Positions 52,386 through 63,666 of a stretch of 64,000 bases of DNA are shown piece by piece. The position numbers and the translations under genes were made by a program. The stretch comes from Protopterus annectens (taxonomy: Eukaryota > Chordata > Ceratodontiformes > Protopteridae). Where the stretch lies: NCBI RefSeq assembly GCF_019279795.1, contig NC_056727.1:1210765077-1210829076 (forward strand), in the 5' to 3' direction. The notes below the pieces were generated by a model that did no database searches, was not told the DNA's origin, and saw only the letters and a list, made by a program, of their open reading frames with translations. Numbering within the stretch: the stretch's first letter is position 1; each line of letters begins with the position of its first letter.

Positions 52386-54096
52386 GCTTGACTTGGACAG
52401 GGAGTTTATTCCATAGATGGGGGAGCCTCTGGGACATAAATCTGCCTCGCCAGCAAGTCCTATTGATGTCACAGACCAGGTTGAGGCTGCGTGTGCAAGT
52501 TACTCGAGTGGAGCTTGACTTGTGGATATACAGCAGTCCCTTCAAGGTGGGGTCCAAGATAGCCTTATATGCCAGACATAGGTCACCTCTGAGGAGTCTG
52601 CATGAAACAGAGTAGAGGCATAGGACCTTTTAGCCTATCTGTATATGGTAGAATTTTGAGGCCCTGGATTTTCCTGGTGAGGAACCTCTGTGGTCTCTCC
52701 AGCTGCTGCATGTGTTTTCCGAGGTAGATGTCGAATGGGGCACTGTACTCAATAATGGGCCTTATAAGGGAAGAATACAGGGATGTTATGACCTCCTTGT
52801 TCCTGGACGAGATACCCTTACTTATAAGGTGGGCCATGTAGAAAGCTTTCCGTACAATGGAAGTAACATGGTGGTCAAAAGTCAGGCTGTTATCAATCTG
52901 GGTGCCCAAATCCCTCACGACTGACTGTGTGCTTAGAATGTTGTGGTTAATATGATAATTTGTGGGGACATCTCTCTCTCTCTCTCTCTCTCTCCAAAGG
53001 GGATAATGATGTATTTTTTGTATTCAGCTTGAGGCCATGTTTCTGGCACCAGTCATTTGTTTGGGTGAGACCCTCTTGGAGGATGTCCACGTCACTAGGG
53101 GAATTGATGACAGCTCCCAACTTCCAGTCATCTGCAAACGTGGTCAGCCATAGCCCACTGGTTTTGGTCTGTACCTCAAAAAAGTATATCCCAAATAACA
53201 GAGTCCCCAAGACCGAACCCTGGAGTATGCCACTCGATACTCCTACTGCTTGTGGTGGCTTCCCCTATTTTGATTAGGTGGATTCTATCAGTGAGCCAGT
53301 TGGCTACCCATGTTTAACATACAGACTGATGCCTAGTTGAGAGAGTTTATCGATTATGCCAAAGTGGAGAATAGTGTTGAAGGCTTTGGCCAGGTCAAGG
53401 TAGGCAGTGTGCACTGTCTTCCCCTCATCCATGGCTTTGGATGTCGACCAAATTTAACAAACATGACCTCCCCTTGACGAAGCCAAACTGTGCGGGATTG
53501 AGTGATTGGAGGTCGCCAATATCCTTGTTTATGAGGTCAATGATAATCCGTTCCATGGCCTTGCAGATCAGGCTAGTTAGCTTATGGGTCTATAATTTCC
53601 CGGATCAGTGGATGCTCCACCTTTGTGTAAAGGGATGACAGTGGCTGTCCTCCACTCAGCCGGGACAAAACCGGTACTCAGGCTTTGGTTGAATAAGGTG
53701 CCTAATGGTGCTGCAAGAACCTGCCTGAGTTCATGTAGGATGCAGCCTGGGATGTTATCAGGTCCCATGGAGGCTGTATTTTTTGCCTTTGAGAGAGCAG
53801 TGATGACCTGATCCCTAGATATAAGGGGAAAGGGGCAGGTACTGGGAATGTCCTGATTTACTTATGGGGGACAGAGGGGTGAAATTTTCGCTGAATCTGT
53901 CAGCCAGCAAGTTTGTTAAATCTATGGCATTTGTATATGCGGTGTCCTTGACCATCAGTTCTGAACAGATCTGGTTGCTACCTTTGAGATTACGGACATA
54001 TGTGAAGAAGGCCTTATGACTGTCTCTACTAAATGTGGCCAATTTGGACTCAAAGTTTGCTTTGGAGGATTTCACTAGTGCTCTTAGCCGAAACAA
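52386..54096 (-). pseudogene. RT of the outer CR1-like LINE, fragmented
   Basis: 54096-53815 has SKLATFSRDSHKAFFTYVRNL-x-QICSEL (linker). 53768-53577 has MGPDNIPGCILHELRQVL-x-STDPGNYRPIS. 53210-52947 has LFGIYFFEVQ-x-GLWLTTFADDWKLGAVI (motif C, FADD intact). 52918-52583 has MRDLGTQIDNSLTFDHHVTSIVRKAFYMAHLI. Motif A near 53400 (LAKAFNTILHFGIIDKL) is seen but frameshifted. A CT microsatellite at 52971-52994 has replaced part of the coding region. Confidence 0.8.
52971..52994. repeat. CT microsatellite, 12 units, inside LINE RT
   Basis: A pure (TC)12 tract where related LINE copies encode FGKNKVPTNYHI (compare 4015-4060). It shifts the reading and marks slippage after the element died. Confidence 0.95.
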
Positions 54097-54097
54097 A

Positions 54098-55297
54098 ACT
54101 TAAAAGGTTTCAGAGGGAGAAGCCAGCACCATTGGAGCTGGTGTCAAATCACTAGGGAGAGAGGCAATCATCCCTTCCATGACTTCAAAGGCTGATCCCA
54201 AGACAGTCGGTGCTCAGGACCCACCCACCCCCCCCCCTTGCTGGGTGCCACATTCATCTCTCCTAATGTGGACATGAGTGGAACCTGACAGTCGGAAATC
54301 CTCAGAGGAGAAGATCAGCGCAGACACCTCAAAGACCGAAACCTCTGACAGTAAAAGAGGTAGCAAATGCTTTGGTTTTAAGAATTGGGCAAAAGACTCT
54401 GCGTTCAGATGTCAACCCTGAGACCTAGCCAGCAGTGATGGCGGGTATTGAGTGAATTAGATGAACAGCCTCAGCTCTGAGATCAAAGGACCAGTTGGAG
54501 CTGGCACACAGGCTCTGGAAAACATCTTGGTTCCAAAATTTCCAGTGCCAAAACCTGGACTAAGGAAGCAGGAAGAATCAATGATGAGAGTCCAGCTGGA
54601 TCTGCCCTTGAAATAGAAGGGAATGAGACGGCACCCATCTCAATCTGTAACTTCAAAAATGCCCACATCATACAATCCCAGTACAGATCCAAAGAACTCC
54701 TGAAGGACAGAAGGGAGAAGGAGGAGGAGGTATAAGGGGACCTGGAAACAAAGTTTGAAAGATCGCTCTCGGAAAACAGTTGGCTGTCCTACCTCTTGGG
54801 GTGACCTTTCTGGGATCAGAATAGGTTTCTAAACTAGAGGAGCCAAAGAAGATGGAGGAATCTTCTGATGTCGATGCTGAAGTCAACTCTTATATTGGCA
54901 CTTTGGGTACTGAAGAAGGGCTGGCATTACCTGATTTTCTTTTCTTCCTGACCTATGAATCATTTGATTTCTCTCTATACTTGCCCTTCTCCTTTACTTT
55001 TCCTTATCCTATTTCCTAGTCTCATCTCCTGCTTGGACTGGAGGAAGTAACCCTTTAATCATCAACTTATTTTTTTCAGTTGGAAAGACAGAGAGGGACA
55101 AAAGCCCTGCAAATAGAGCAATAAGCCAACAGATGATCTGGCCCTAGGTACACCACACAATGCTTGTGGGTTTCCTGGGGCAGAATTCTCTGCCCTCATT
55201 TGGCACATTTTTTTTAGCTTTTCACCAGTTCATTTACAACTTGTAAAATTTATGTTTAAACAGGATAAGTTAAATTTGAACACACACCGTAGAAAAA
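54098..55297 (-). mobile_element. DIRS copy J, decayed gag fragment
   Basis: On the minus strand the Cys/His motif is readable near 55170-55110 as VVYLGPDHLLAYCSICRAF (first Cys changed to Tyr), followed by KKINLMIKGLL near 55060. Ser/Pro-rich decayed gag continues leftward. 54150-54200 matches the plus-strand text of copy H at 44525-44555 (CATGGCCTCAAAAGCAGGACC). The left side is cut by the CR1-like LINE, the right by copy I. No RT or YR is seen. Confidence 0.65.
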
Positions 55298-55690
55298 GAA
55301 GTTATGTCTTACCATAACGTTCCATCTGTATTGTTGATCCTCGTTCAGTCATTACGCATGGGTATCGGTTCCGAGCTCGGAACCGAGCCGGCCATTTTCC
55401 AAGCTCGCGTCAGCTTCAAACTCTCCAGTTAAACTCTCACCCACAATCCCCCTCTCCCTGTTACCTCAGATTGAGTTTGCAAGTCAAAGAAGGTAGAGGC
55501 TATCTCTGGTCAAATAACCTAAGAGAACCGGATGGTGAGATCCACTAGAAACCACAGGAGGGGGAAGGAGGGAGGGTCGTAATGACTGAACGAGGATCAA
55601 CAATACAGATGGAACGTTATGGTAAGACATAACTTCTTTATCTGATATCGTTAATCCTCGTTCATTCCTTACGCATGGGACAGAGTCCCC
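55298..55690 (-). repeat. DIRS copy I 3' inverted repeat and internal complementary region
   Basis: GTTATG-TCTTAC-CATAAC is at 55301-55318. Its inverse arm is at 55600-55633, and the sequence continues TTCTTTATCTGATATCGTTAATCCTCG, the complement of the right end. Confidence 0.9.
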
Positions 55691-55715
55691 AGCTACCTCT
55701 ATTCCCGGGAGGTTC

Positions 55716-57070
55716 TCATGGAAGGATATTCCTGAGCACCACAGAACCGAAAGATGCTCTTCCCCTGGAGGCCAAATCCAATTTGTAATGATTGATGAAG
55801 GTATGAGGCATAGCCCAAGTTGCAGCTACACAGATATCATGTAAAGAAGTTCTGGCATGGAAGGCAGCAGAAGTTGCCACCGACCTTCTTGAATGAGCTT
55901 TCATGGTAGTAGGCAACGAGATATTACGTTGTGTGTAAATAAAGGTCACACAGTCCTTCAACCATCTAATTAATGTGACCTTAGCAAAAGCAGATCCTAA
56001 TCTAGGTCCAGAAAAGGCCAAAAATAACTGGTCAGATTTATGAAAGTCCTATTTAAGTAAAAATGGATTTGCCTGTGTATATCTAGGGTATGTAGGCAAT
56101 ACTCTCCTCCGTTTGAATGATTGGGAAAGAAAACTGGCAATTCAATGGCTTGATTAATGGACATTTCAGAGACCACTTTAGGCAGAAATGACGGATTAGT
56201 TCTCAGAGACACTCTATCTCTATGAAAAATCAAGTATGGACTCTTGATACATAAAGCTTGAAGTTCGGAAATACGTCTGGCAGAAGTAATAGTGACCAAA
56301 AGCAAGGTTTTCTATGACAAATACTTGAGGTCGCAAGAAGAGGCTGGTTCGAAAGGTGACACTGTCAGAATATGTAGAACTAATGATAAACCCCATGGTT
56401 GAATAGGTTCTCTAAAAGGTGGCTTCAGATGATTCACACCTTTTATGAAGGTCTTGCACAATTTGTGGGACATAAGAGAGGAATCTTGGACACTCATGAA
56501 AATTAAAAATCGCAGCCAAATGAACTCTAATGGTAGAGGCCGATAGACCCGATTGAAACAGGTTGGCCAGATAGTCTAGTATTATCGACACTGGTGCTGA
56601 AAAGGGATCTACTTGTTTATCTTTCAGCCTACAGGTAAATCTTTTCCACTTACTCAGATAAGTAATTCTAGTGGAAGACTTATGAGAAGCAATGAGAATA
56701 TCATGTACTGGTAAAGAAAGATCATTCTGCCTGGCAATCAAGGGAATTGGAGTAGCCAAGCAGTGAGCTTCAGGCTGTTCAAGTTGGGATGAATCAGGCT
56801 CTGTGGGTGTGTGATCAACTCCAGGGTTGGATGGAGAATCCATGGTCGATCTTGTAGGTGAGGACAAAGGAAGGGGAACCAAATCTGTCAAGGCTAATAT
56901 GGTGCTATGAGGATCACCTTGCTTTTCAACCGATGGGCTTTCTTCAGAAATTGGGGAATGAGGGGAAAGGGTGGAAATGCGTAAAGAAGACCCGAGGGCC
57001 AATCGTGGACTAGAGCGTCCCTGGATGATTGTCCCGGAGGGGGAATCAGGGCGAAGTAGTTGCTGCATTT
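55716..57070 (-). pseudogene. Tyrosine recombinase, DIRS copy I
   Basis: 57068-56412 has SHKSSTRITYLSKWKRFTC and the SAM-like part. 56305-55997 has TITSARRISELQALCIKSPYLIFHRDRVSLRTNPSFLP (first Arg). 56021-55716 has AHSRRSVATSAAFHARTSLHDICVAATWAMPHTFINHYKLDLASRG (H-x-x-R as HSRR, then W/H, then Tyr). Catalytic residues are complete, and two frameshifts (near 56310 and 56010) break the chain. Confidence 0.85.
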
Positions 57071-57139
57071 GTAGTTGGTCGGGGATGCAAAGAGATCTCC
57101 ACCGCTAACAAGGGATTCAGGGACCACTAGTGAGGTTGA

Positions 57140-58470
57140 AGAATGCACCTGCTAAGTCTGTCTGCTATCACACGAACTCCCAGGAATGTGCGATGCTAGA
57201 AGAAAACGGTTGGCAGCCATCGTCCATTGCCATATCCTCATGGCCTCTCGACAAAGGGGGTAAGATTTGATTCCACCTTGCTTGTTGATGTACCAGACCA
57301 CCACCATGTTGTCTGAATGAATCGCAACGGCAGCAGGGGATGGAATGCTTGCAACGCCAGAAGCACCGCTCTCAGCTCTAGAACATTTATATGCAGATGG
57401 GCCTCCAGTTCGGACCAAGTGCCTTGGACTGTCTGTCCCTGACATAGCCCCGCCCCCACCCCATCAGGGAGGCGTCCGTGGTCACTGTGGCCTTGGGTTG
57501 CTGGGGGGAGAAGGGGCGAGACCATTGTGAGAGTGTGTGTCATCCAACAATTTAAATCCTGTTTGCACCTGTGGGTTACTCAAATCATGGCTGAAAGAAG
57601 ATGCTGAAAAGGATACCATTGGGTGAGCAGTAGACATTGTAGAAGCCTCATGTGAAACCTGGCCAGGGGAACAATAGTGATGGAGGCTGCCATGGAACCC
57701 AACAGCTGTAGAACAGAGTGAGCCGTGGATTTTTCCTTTGAAAGGATTGGAATTAGTTGTTGCTTTATCCTTAGAATTCTGTGCTCTGGAATAGCAGCTC
57801 TGCAGTTTTTTGTGTCCAAGATAACCCCTATGAATTCTGTCGACTGACATGGGGTGAGATTGGATTTCTGCCACTTTATGGTTATGCTTAGCCTTTGAGC
57901 AGTGAGGAGAGAGTACGCCAGGGCTTTTTCCAGTAGATGTCTGGTGGGGGCGGAAATGAGCCAGTCATCTAGGTATGGAAACACCTGGAATCCTTGAAGT
58001 CGCAAGTGAGCTGTGACAACTGCCAAGCACTTTGTGAACACTCTGGGGGCTGTAGAGTGTCCGAAGGGCAGTACTCTGAACTGGTAGTGACTGGCTCCCG
58101 CACGGAAGTGCAGAAATCTTCTTGATGGCCTGTCCACTTTTATGTGGTAGTACGCATCTTGAAGATCTATCGAGCACATCCAATCGTCTTTTTCCAAAAG
58201 CGGGAGGATAGACTGTATTGTGACCATCCGGAATTTTTGTACTCTCACAAACTTGTTCAATACACAGATCCAAAATTGGTCTCCAGTCCCCAGTTTTCTT
58301 TGGCACCAAAAACAGTCTTAAGTAGAATCCGGATCCTATCTGGTATGGAGGGACTATTTGGATGACTCTTTTTCTTAGCAGCTTTTCTATCTCTAGTGCT
58401 GCTTCTTCCCTTTGACTGGGTGGAACGTCGGGAAGACTTTTTGAAGGGATGGGACAAAGATTGAGGGGGA
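57140..58470 (-). pseudogene. RT-RNase H, DIRS copy I
   Basis: 58260-57580 is a good RT frame: DDWMCSIDLQDAYYHIKVD (motif A), RVLPFGHSTAPRVFTKCL (motif B, L changed to H) and VFPYLDDWLISAPTRHLL (motif C). The fingers (DVPPSQREEAALEIEKLLRKRVIQ and VPKKTGDWRPILDL) lie in the next frame at 58618-58260. RNase H is in 57445-57152 (AVAIHSDNMVVVWYINKQGGIKSYPLCREAMRIW). A frameshift at 58260 separates the fingers from motif A. Confidence 0.85.
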
Positions 58471-58589
58471 TAGGATAACCTCTGGTTATGATCCTTTGTA
58501 CCCAGGAATCGGTGGTGATGGTTAGCCAGGCAGAAGGGTACAAGGAGAAACATCCCCCAACCACCTCCAGAGGAAAGGAGTTGGGCCGC

Positions 58590-61056
58590 TCTTCAGGAGC
58601 GCTGGTAGGACTGACCACGCAAAGAATCCCTGGAGCCCTGGTTACGCAGTCCCCCTCTGCCCCAAAAAGGAAAGTCTTCCCTGTGAGTTTCCCCCTCTGC
58701 CTCTGGGGGATAACTTGGCCTGTGTGTCACGGAAAGGACCCTGAGATTTCTTGAACCATATCTTCCCACTCTTTTGGTTTCGGGAGAAAGCACGTTGAGG
58801 GGAAGAATAACGGACACCTACGACAGAAAGGGTCTTACCGTCCTGTTCACATCTGGCCGGTGTGCTTTTAACTTTTGGCTCAAACAACGAGGAGGCCTCA
58901 ATGGGAGCATTAAGAAAAGAAAATTTAAAGGGTTCCGCGAAGTTGCACAAGCGCATCCAGGCGTGTCGTTTCAAGACCGCAGCTGAACCCGCTGCTCTGG
59001 CTGCTCCTTCTGATGCTTGAGATATCAGTCGCATAGAGGAGTTAGATGTAGATTCAATGGTGGCCAGCTGAGAGGCCACTTAGTCACGGACCTCATCAGA
59101 CAGGGCACCAACCAAGGTTTCAGAAAGCTCAGAAACCAGATCCCTTTGAAGCCTGATGAAATGTGCCATATAATGCAGGGACCTGATAGCAAAGGTCGCT
59201 GAAGCAAAGGTGCGCTTCCCTATCCTGTCCAGGGCCCGGGACTCTGTTAGGCGGATGGACAGTCTGGTTTTCTTCTTCTGCCAGATCCTTTTTTGTTGCA
59301 GCTGCCACCACCAAAGCATCCACAGGAAGACCTTTGGACCAATGGGGATCCGAAGCAGGAGGGGACAAGATCTTATCTGGCCTCCGGGGAATAACTTCAA
59401 CGGTATCAGGAGCCTTCCAAGCATGCTGCACGATGAGCCGGACAAGTTCATCAGGCAGGTGGAGTAACCCAGGAGGTAGGGGGCCGGGCGCAAAAGGCCT
59501 GCAGGAACACAGATTCCTCAGAGGTCGGATTAGAGGATTGCCAGTCACCTCTCTGTTTCAGGATTTCGAGCATATCGCCAAAGGATACCTCAGAGGGTGA
59601 CCGAGGGGATCCTTCCCCCTCAATGAAATCTGTATCTTCGGTGAGGGACTCCTCTGGGGAGTCAATGTGCCTCCTCTTACACAAACTTTTCCAGTGGATC
59701 TCCTCAGCGGGAGAAGCTGGAGAAGGCAGTGGAAAGGGGGATTCCTGAGGGAATATGTCCTGTGGCCCTTGCACCCAGAATCTGCTAGATGCGACTTGTG
59801 GAACCAGTGTACCAGAGGAGGGAGGAGGTACAGACAGTCCGGTATCGTCAGCAGCAGCGAAAGCCTTCTCCATCAGTTGGAAGGCTGGTCCACCTGAAGA
59901 GGAGTGTATGTCTAGGACAGGGGTCACCCCTCCCCTAAGTGGCTCAGCCTGCCGACCCGGAGTCCCTGGATGGCTGTGGAGCAGCAAGCTATGCGTGTCA
60001 CAGCTGACATCCTGGGTCGTAGCAAAACTTTCCTGCCATGAAGGCAACTGTGGTTCCTTGATGAGATCCATAAAGGGAACCGCAGAAGGGGAAGTCTGTG
60101 CTATATCCATGGGCTTCAAAGGCAATGAAGGAGGAGAATAAGAAGGGGTCTTTGGAGACGGGTGATCACCTCCCAAGGAAGGATAGTTACTGAGGGGTGG
60201 GATACCTCTGGCCAAGAGTACCTGGTCCACAAGACGCCAACACATCATATTCGGAAAGGCTTCTAGTGGACCTCACGGAGACTGAGGGAGAAACAGGCCT
60301 GTCCATTGAAGAGGCAGACTCAGTGCCCATCTCACCTGACCGCACCGAGGACAATGGTGCCAAGAGAGACTGGACTATTGTGTGCACCAAAGAAGTCATG
60401 GGTGCTGAGGTCATTGTCTGCACCGATACAGGGATCGGTGCCGAAGCTGGATCCGACCAAACTGGAGTTAACAATAAAGGCTTCGGTTCCGAGGAAGATC
60501 TCGGAGCCGACGTGGTCAAGGTCTGTGCCGACTGAACGGTCGGTGCAGATACAGTGGAAATGGTCTGAACAGAGAAGCCCCTCGGTGCCGCTATATAGAA
60601 GGCTGCAGGAGAAGACAGAGCCGAAATCAGTAATGGAGCCGAAGGCCTCGGTGCCGAAGGTCTAGGCACTGAAAGCAATGGGGCTGACAGAGAACTCCGG
60701 GGCAGAAAATTTAGCCTTTTTAGGTTTTGATTGGTGGGAGTCCCCAGCCAGGGACCAAGGCAAAGATTTAGCCTTAGTAGAAACATCCATTTTCTTATGG
60801 GCTCTAGAAGGGGTTAAGACCTACGACCCAGAAATAGCCTCTGAAAAGGGAGATTTTAGAAGTCCCTTCAGTATTAGCTTGTTTTTCTTTCCAACAAAGT
60901 TCTATTAGAAAAGTTCTCACAAATAGTACAGGGTGGTTCAACTGATAAATGGGAAGCTCCTAAACAATAAACACATAAAGAGCGTGCATCAGAAGTAGGC
61001 AGTTTGTGTCCACGATAAGAACACCGCTTAAACCCCAGACTAACTTTTTATCTGCC
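58590..61056 (-). pseudogene. Gag, DIRS copy I
   Basis: The probable start near 61056 (MADKK) leads after a one-base shift to CSYRGHKLPTSDARSLCVYC and then CLGASHLSVEPPCTICENF, a C/H plus C-L-G-x2-H-x6-C-x2-C motif. A Ser/Ala/Pro-rich part with SAP repeats follows (60786-60187). Then SPEESLTEDTDFIEGEGSPRSP-x-SFGDMLEILKQRGDW appears near 59620, and the C-terminal core EGAARAAGSAAVLKRHAWMRL-x-FAEPFKFSFLNAP at 59079-58642. At least three frameshifts are present. Confidence 0.75.
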
Positions 61057-61512
61057 ATGACATCAAATTAATTAATAAAAAAAATACCAACAATGGTACA
61101 AGAGAGTACCTGAAGGTATGAGAGAGAAAAGGTGAAAAGATTACCAACGATGGTAAAGAGAGAATATCTCGCGGTAAAAGTAGTAAGGAAAAAGCAGAAA
61201 AACCTGAAGAAATTATGAACGCTAGATGCAATAGGGTAAGAGACAATAAAATATGAACTTTTCTGATAGAAAAGTAATTTGTACAGCAATTAAACAACAA
61301 TTGACTGTACTTAGCTCAAGAGAAGTAGGTTGACACGACCGGATGGCAACGCGGCAAACTATATCTGGGGTAACAGGGAGATGGGGATTGTGGGTAAGAG
61401 TCTAGCTCGAGAGTTTGAAGCTGAAGCGAGCTTGGAAAATGGCCAGTTCGGTTCCGAGCTCGGAACCAATACCCATGCGTAAAGAATGAACGAGGATCAA
61501 CAATATCAGATA

Positions 61513-61869
61513 AACATATAACACTGTACCAAAAATTTCAGACAGTAAAGTTATCCATAGTGAAGAAAAGTATAACACTGCAGAATGCCTGAATAAAGAT
61601 GAATTACAGAGGTCATTAGGTCTCCCACCTACACAACATGAGATATAAGGGAAAAACTTAGTAAACATCTTGCAAAAAAAAATGTTACAACAAGAACATG
61701 TTATCTAAAAGGTAAGAGCTCTTAACACAAAAATATTCTACACGAGTAGAGAAATAAAATAATTGAGATGGAGCTCTATCTGTTCATTGTGACAGCAAAC
61801 ATGATTTGAGGAGCTTAGTTGCACCACGGGTTTATGGGAGGGAAAAGTCGAAAGCAGCTCAAGGCTAGA
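61513..61869. other. Unassigned AT-rich sequence right of copy I
   Basis: No element end or clear motif. A phrase near 61540-61625 reads KVIHSEEKYNTAECLNKDELQRSLGLPP in one frame and could be old retroelement coding, but I cannot place it. Confidence 0.35.
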
Positions 61870-62121
61870 GATATAAATTGAAAGGTGAGTATTTAATACA
61901 CAGTGATTGAAACTGTCGACTCATTTAAGGACCTGAGTATACGGGTAGATGCAGCTATGAGTTTTTATAATCATATCAACCAATTAGTTAATGATAGTTA
62001 TAGAACTATAGATTGTAAAAAAAAGATTTATAAAGTCTAGGAAATCAAAAATGATGAAGTCACTGTTTGTTACTTACATTAGACCCAAACTTGAGTATGG
62101 AGTAACAATATGGAAACCCTG

Positions 62122-62207
62122 AAAAAAGTAACTAAACAGGATACACCACGAGAACACGAGCTGTAGATAAACCTTCTTTATTCCAAGCAGTAGATACACA
62201 AAGATAA
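62122..62207 (-). repeat. Inverted partial pLTR of the small PLE-like element
   Basis: The reverse complement of 63316-63402, ending ...ACACAAAGATAA. Similarity stops within two bases of the point predicted as the hammerhead cut (63315/63316). Confidence 0.88.
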
Positions 62208-63270
62208 TTGTTTATTATAAAACAATTGTTTGTTTATAAAAGATTATTGAAACATCAGGTCATATTAAGAAGAGATAGCTATAAGAGTTGAATATATATA
62301 TATTTTTGTATTAATTAATTTCTTACATTTATTAACTATTATAAATATTAACTATTGACTAATATAAATTATAAATACCTAGTGGTGAACATGAGAGATA
62401 TATGTCTCACACACTAATTAATGCATCATGGATTAACATAGGACTAGATGTACGATTGTGAAGCTTGAAACACCTTAAAATTGGAATTCTTTGAAGTTAG
62501 TTTTGCGTTGTATAAATTAGTCACTGGTTGTTAGGCTATATAACTAGAGCTTTAACAACACAAGACACAGTTTAAAAAAATTCTGATACATTATTTATAC
62601 AAGGTATTTTTTGAATTATGTCCTAAACTTGTTATATGCTGAGTATTCAACAGGACATACATTTTTATATCGTCATATGCAAGTCCACTAGCGACATGGG
62701 TGAATGTAAGATGCAGTGTGAATATCGAAGAGTTGAAGCGTTTCCGTTAGGAAACATGAAGTATAATTTTCTGATCCATAATAAAATCATGGATATGAAG
62801 TCAGAAATAATTGATAAGTAGTATCGATGGTTTTATTTATTTATTTATATATTTTTTTTGTATTTGTTTGTGCGATTAATATATCGCAGATGAAGTCTAA
62901 TTATTGCATGTATATATATATATATATTTTTTAGAAACTATTTAAAATAGTTATTTAAAGTAAATATGTGATTTTTAAACGGCTCCTTTTAGGAAACACT
63001 TCTTTAAAATATATTTATACATATGCTATATATGTGTTCTTCGGATAGTATTAATTGAATCGCTTCTCTATTTGATTTATTTAGAAACTATTCATAACAC
63101 ATGGAATGAAACAAGTAGCCTTGAGCATTTTGGGTTGATGTCAACTGCACATCGGGGCATGGGTCTTTTTAAAAGTTAATATCAAAGTTTTTAACGATTA
63201 GCTAATTATTCAATTGTTAATGCTTGATTGAAAGTACTGTTTGCTATAAGAAGAGAAGGGATTGACACTG

Positions 63271-63322
63271 TTTTATAGATCTGAAGAAGCGTGCATGAAG
63301 CACGCGAAAGCGCTTATCTTTG
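63271..63322 (+). ncRNA. Hammerhead-ribozyme-like motif of the small PLE-like element
   Basis: CTGAAGA (63281-63287) and one extra A are followed by a perfect 6-bp stem II (GCGTGC 63289-63294 with GCACGC 63300-63305, loop ATGAA), then GAAA (63306-63309). The palindrome AGCGCT (63309-63314) gives a dimer-type stem III. The predicted cut is after T63315 (triplet CTT). Stem I is AGAT 63277-63280 with ATCT 63316-63319, a perfect 4 bp directly at the core. Stem II differs at most positions from the large PLE while the core is identical, which supports RNA structure. Activity is inferred. Confidence 0.68.
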
Positions 63323-63666
63323 TGTATCTACTGCTTGGAATAAAGAAGGTTTATCTACAGCTCGTGTTCTCGTGGTGTATCCTGTTTAGTTACTTTTTTC
63401 AGTTTGTTGCTGCCTTTTGCTACAGGATACTTTAGGAGGTATAGCGGTAATTTGTCTACATCCAATATGGAAACCCTGTAAGAAAACAAGCATGAGTAAA
63501 CTGGAAAGAGTACAGCGGAAATATACCAAGGGCATCCATGGATGTAAAAAATTAAGTTATTATGAAAGATTAAAATATCTGAACTTGTACAGCACCTGTC
63601 AAATATCTAAGGGAATATCTTATTCAGGTATATAGAGCATTTAGAGCCAACTACCTCTGGAAATGT

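Larger units (their letters stand above)
35770..54096 (-). mobile_element. CR1-like LINE (second subfamily), split by a Penelope-like element
   Basis: The 3' tail lies at 35770-35830 (TGGCCCTGAGGCCCTTATAAGCCTAGCC), continuing to 35963. The rest resumes at 52371-52385 after the PLE and runs to about 54096, where the 5' truncation falls in the linker after EN. The insertion is marked by the 15-bp repeat GTAAAGAGGTACTCT at both sides (35949-35963 and 52371-52385). This LINE differs clearly from the other three CR1-like copies, so it is an older subfamily. Confidence 0.85.
55298..61512 (-). mobile_element. DIRS retrotransposon copy I, complete length
   Basis: The left end GAAGTTATGTCTTACCATAACGTTCC and right end ...GAGGATCAACAATATCAGATA have inverted repeats of about 160 bp (55330-55480 with 61340-61512), sharing GGTTCCGAGCTCGGAACC and AGCTCGC-x-TCAAACTCTC. 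The internal complementary region at 55580-55680 joins complements of both ends. YR, RNase H, RT and gag follow on the minus strand over 6.2 kb. It is related to B, C and H, and inactive through frameshifts. Confidence 0.92.
62122..63462 (+). mobile_element. Small PLE-like element with hammerhead-like motif and 16-bp target duplication
   Basis: The direct repeat CAATATGGAAACCCTG is at 62106-62121 and 63463-63478. Inside, 62122-62207 is the inverted copy of 63316-63402 (GATACACCACGAGAACACGAGC, TAAACCTTCTTTATTCCAAGCAG). This is the same plan as the large PLE: inverted partial pLTR at the left, full pLTR at the right, and a hammerhead-like motif at the pLTR start. No RT or nuclease is recognisable in the AT-rich middle, where the longest frame (62636-62821) has no family signature. 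It is either 5'-truncated to a non-coding tail or non-autonomous. Confidence 0.75.

Noticed and set aside
55621-55630. A 5' splice site (ATGGTAAG) conserved at DIRS ends
   Set aside because: GGTAAG lies inside the inverted core and on the strand opposite to the ORFs; the palindrome explains its conservation better. Transcript data could reopen this.
62636-62821. A coding gene of the small PLE-like element
   Set aside because: The 61-codon frame has no RT or nuclease motif and lies in AT-rich DNA where such frames are expected by chance.
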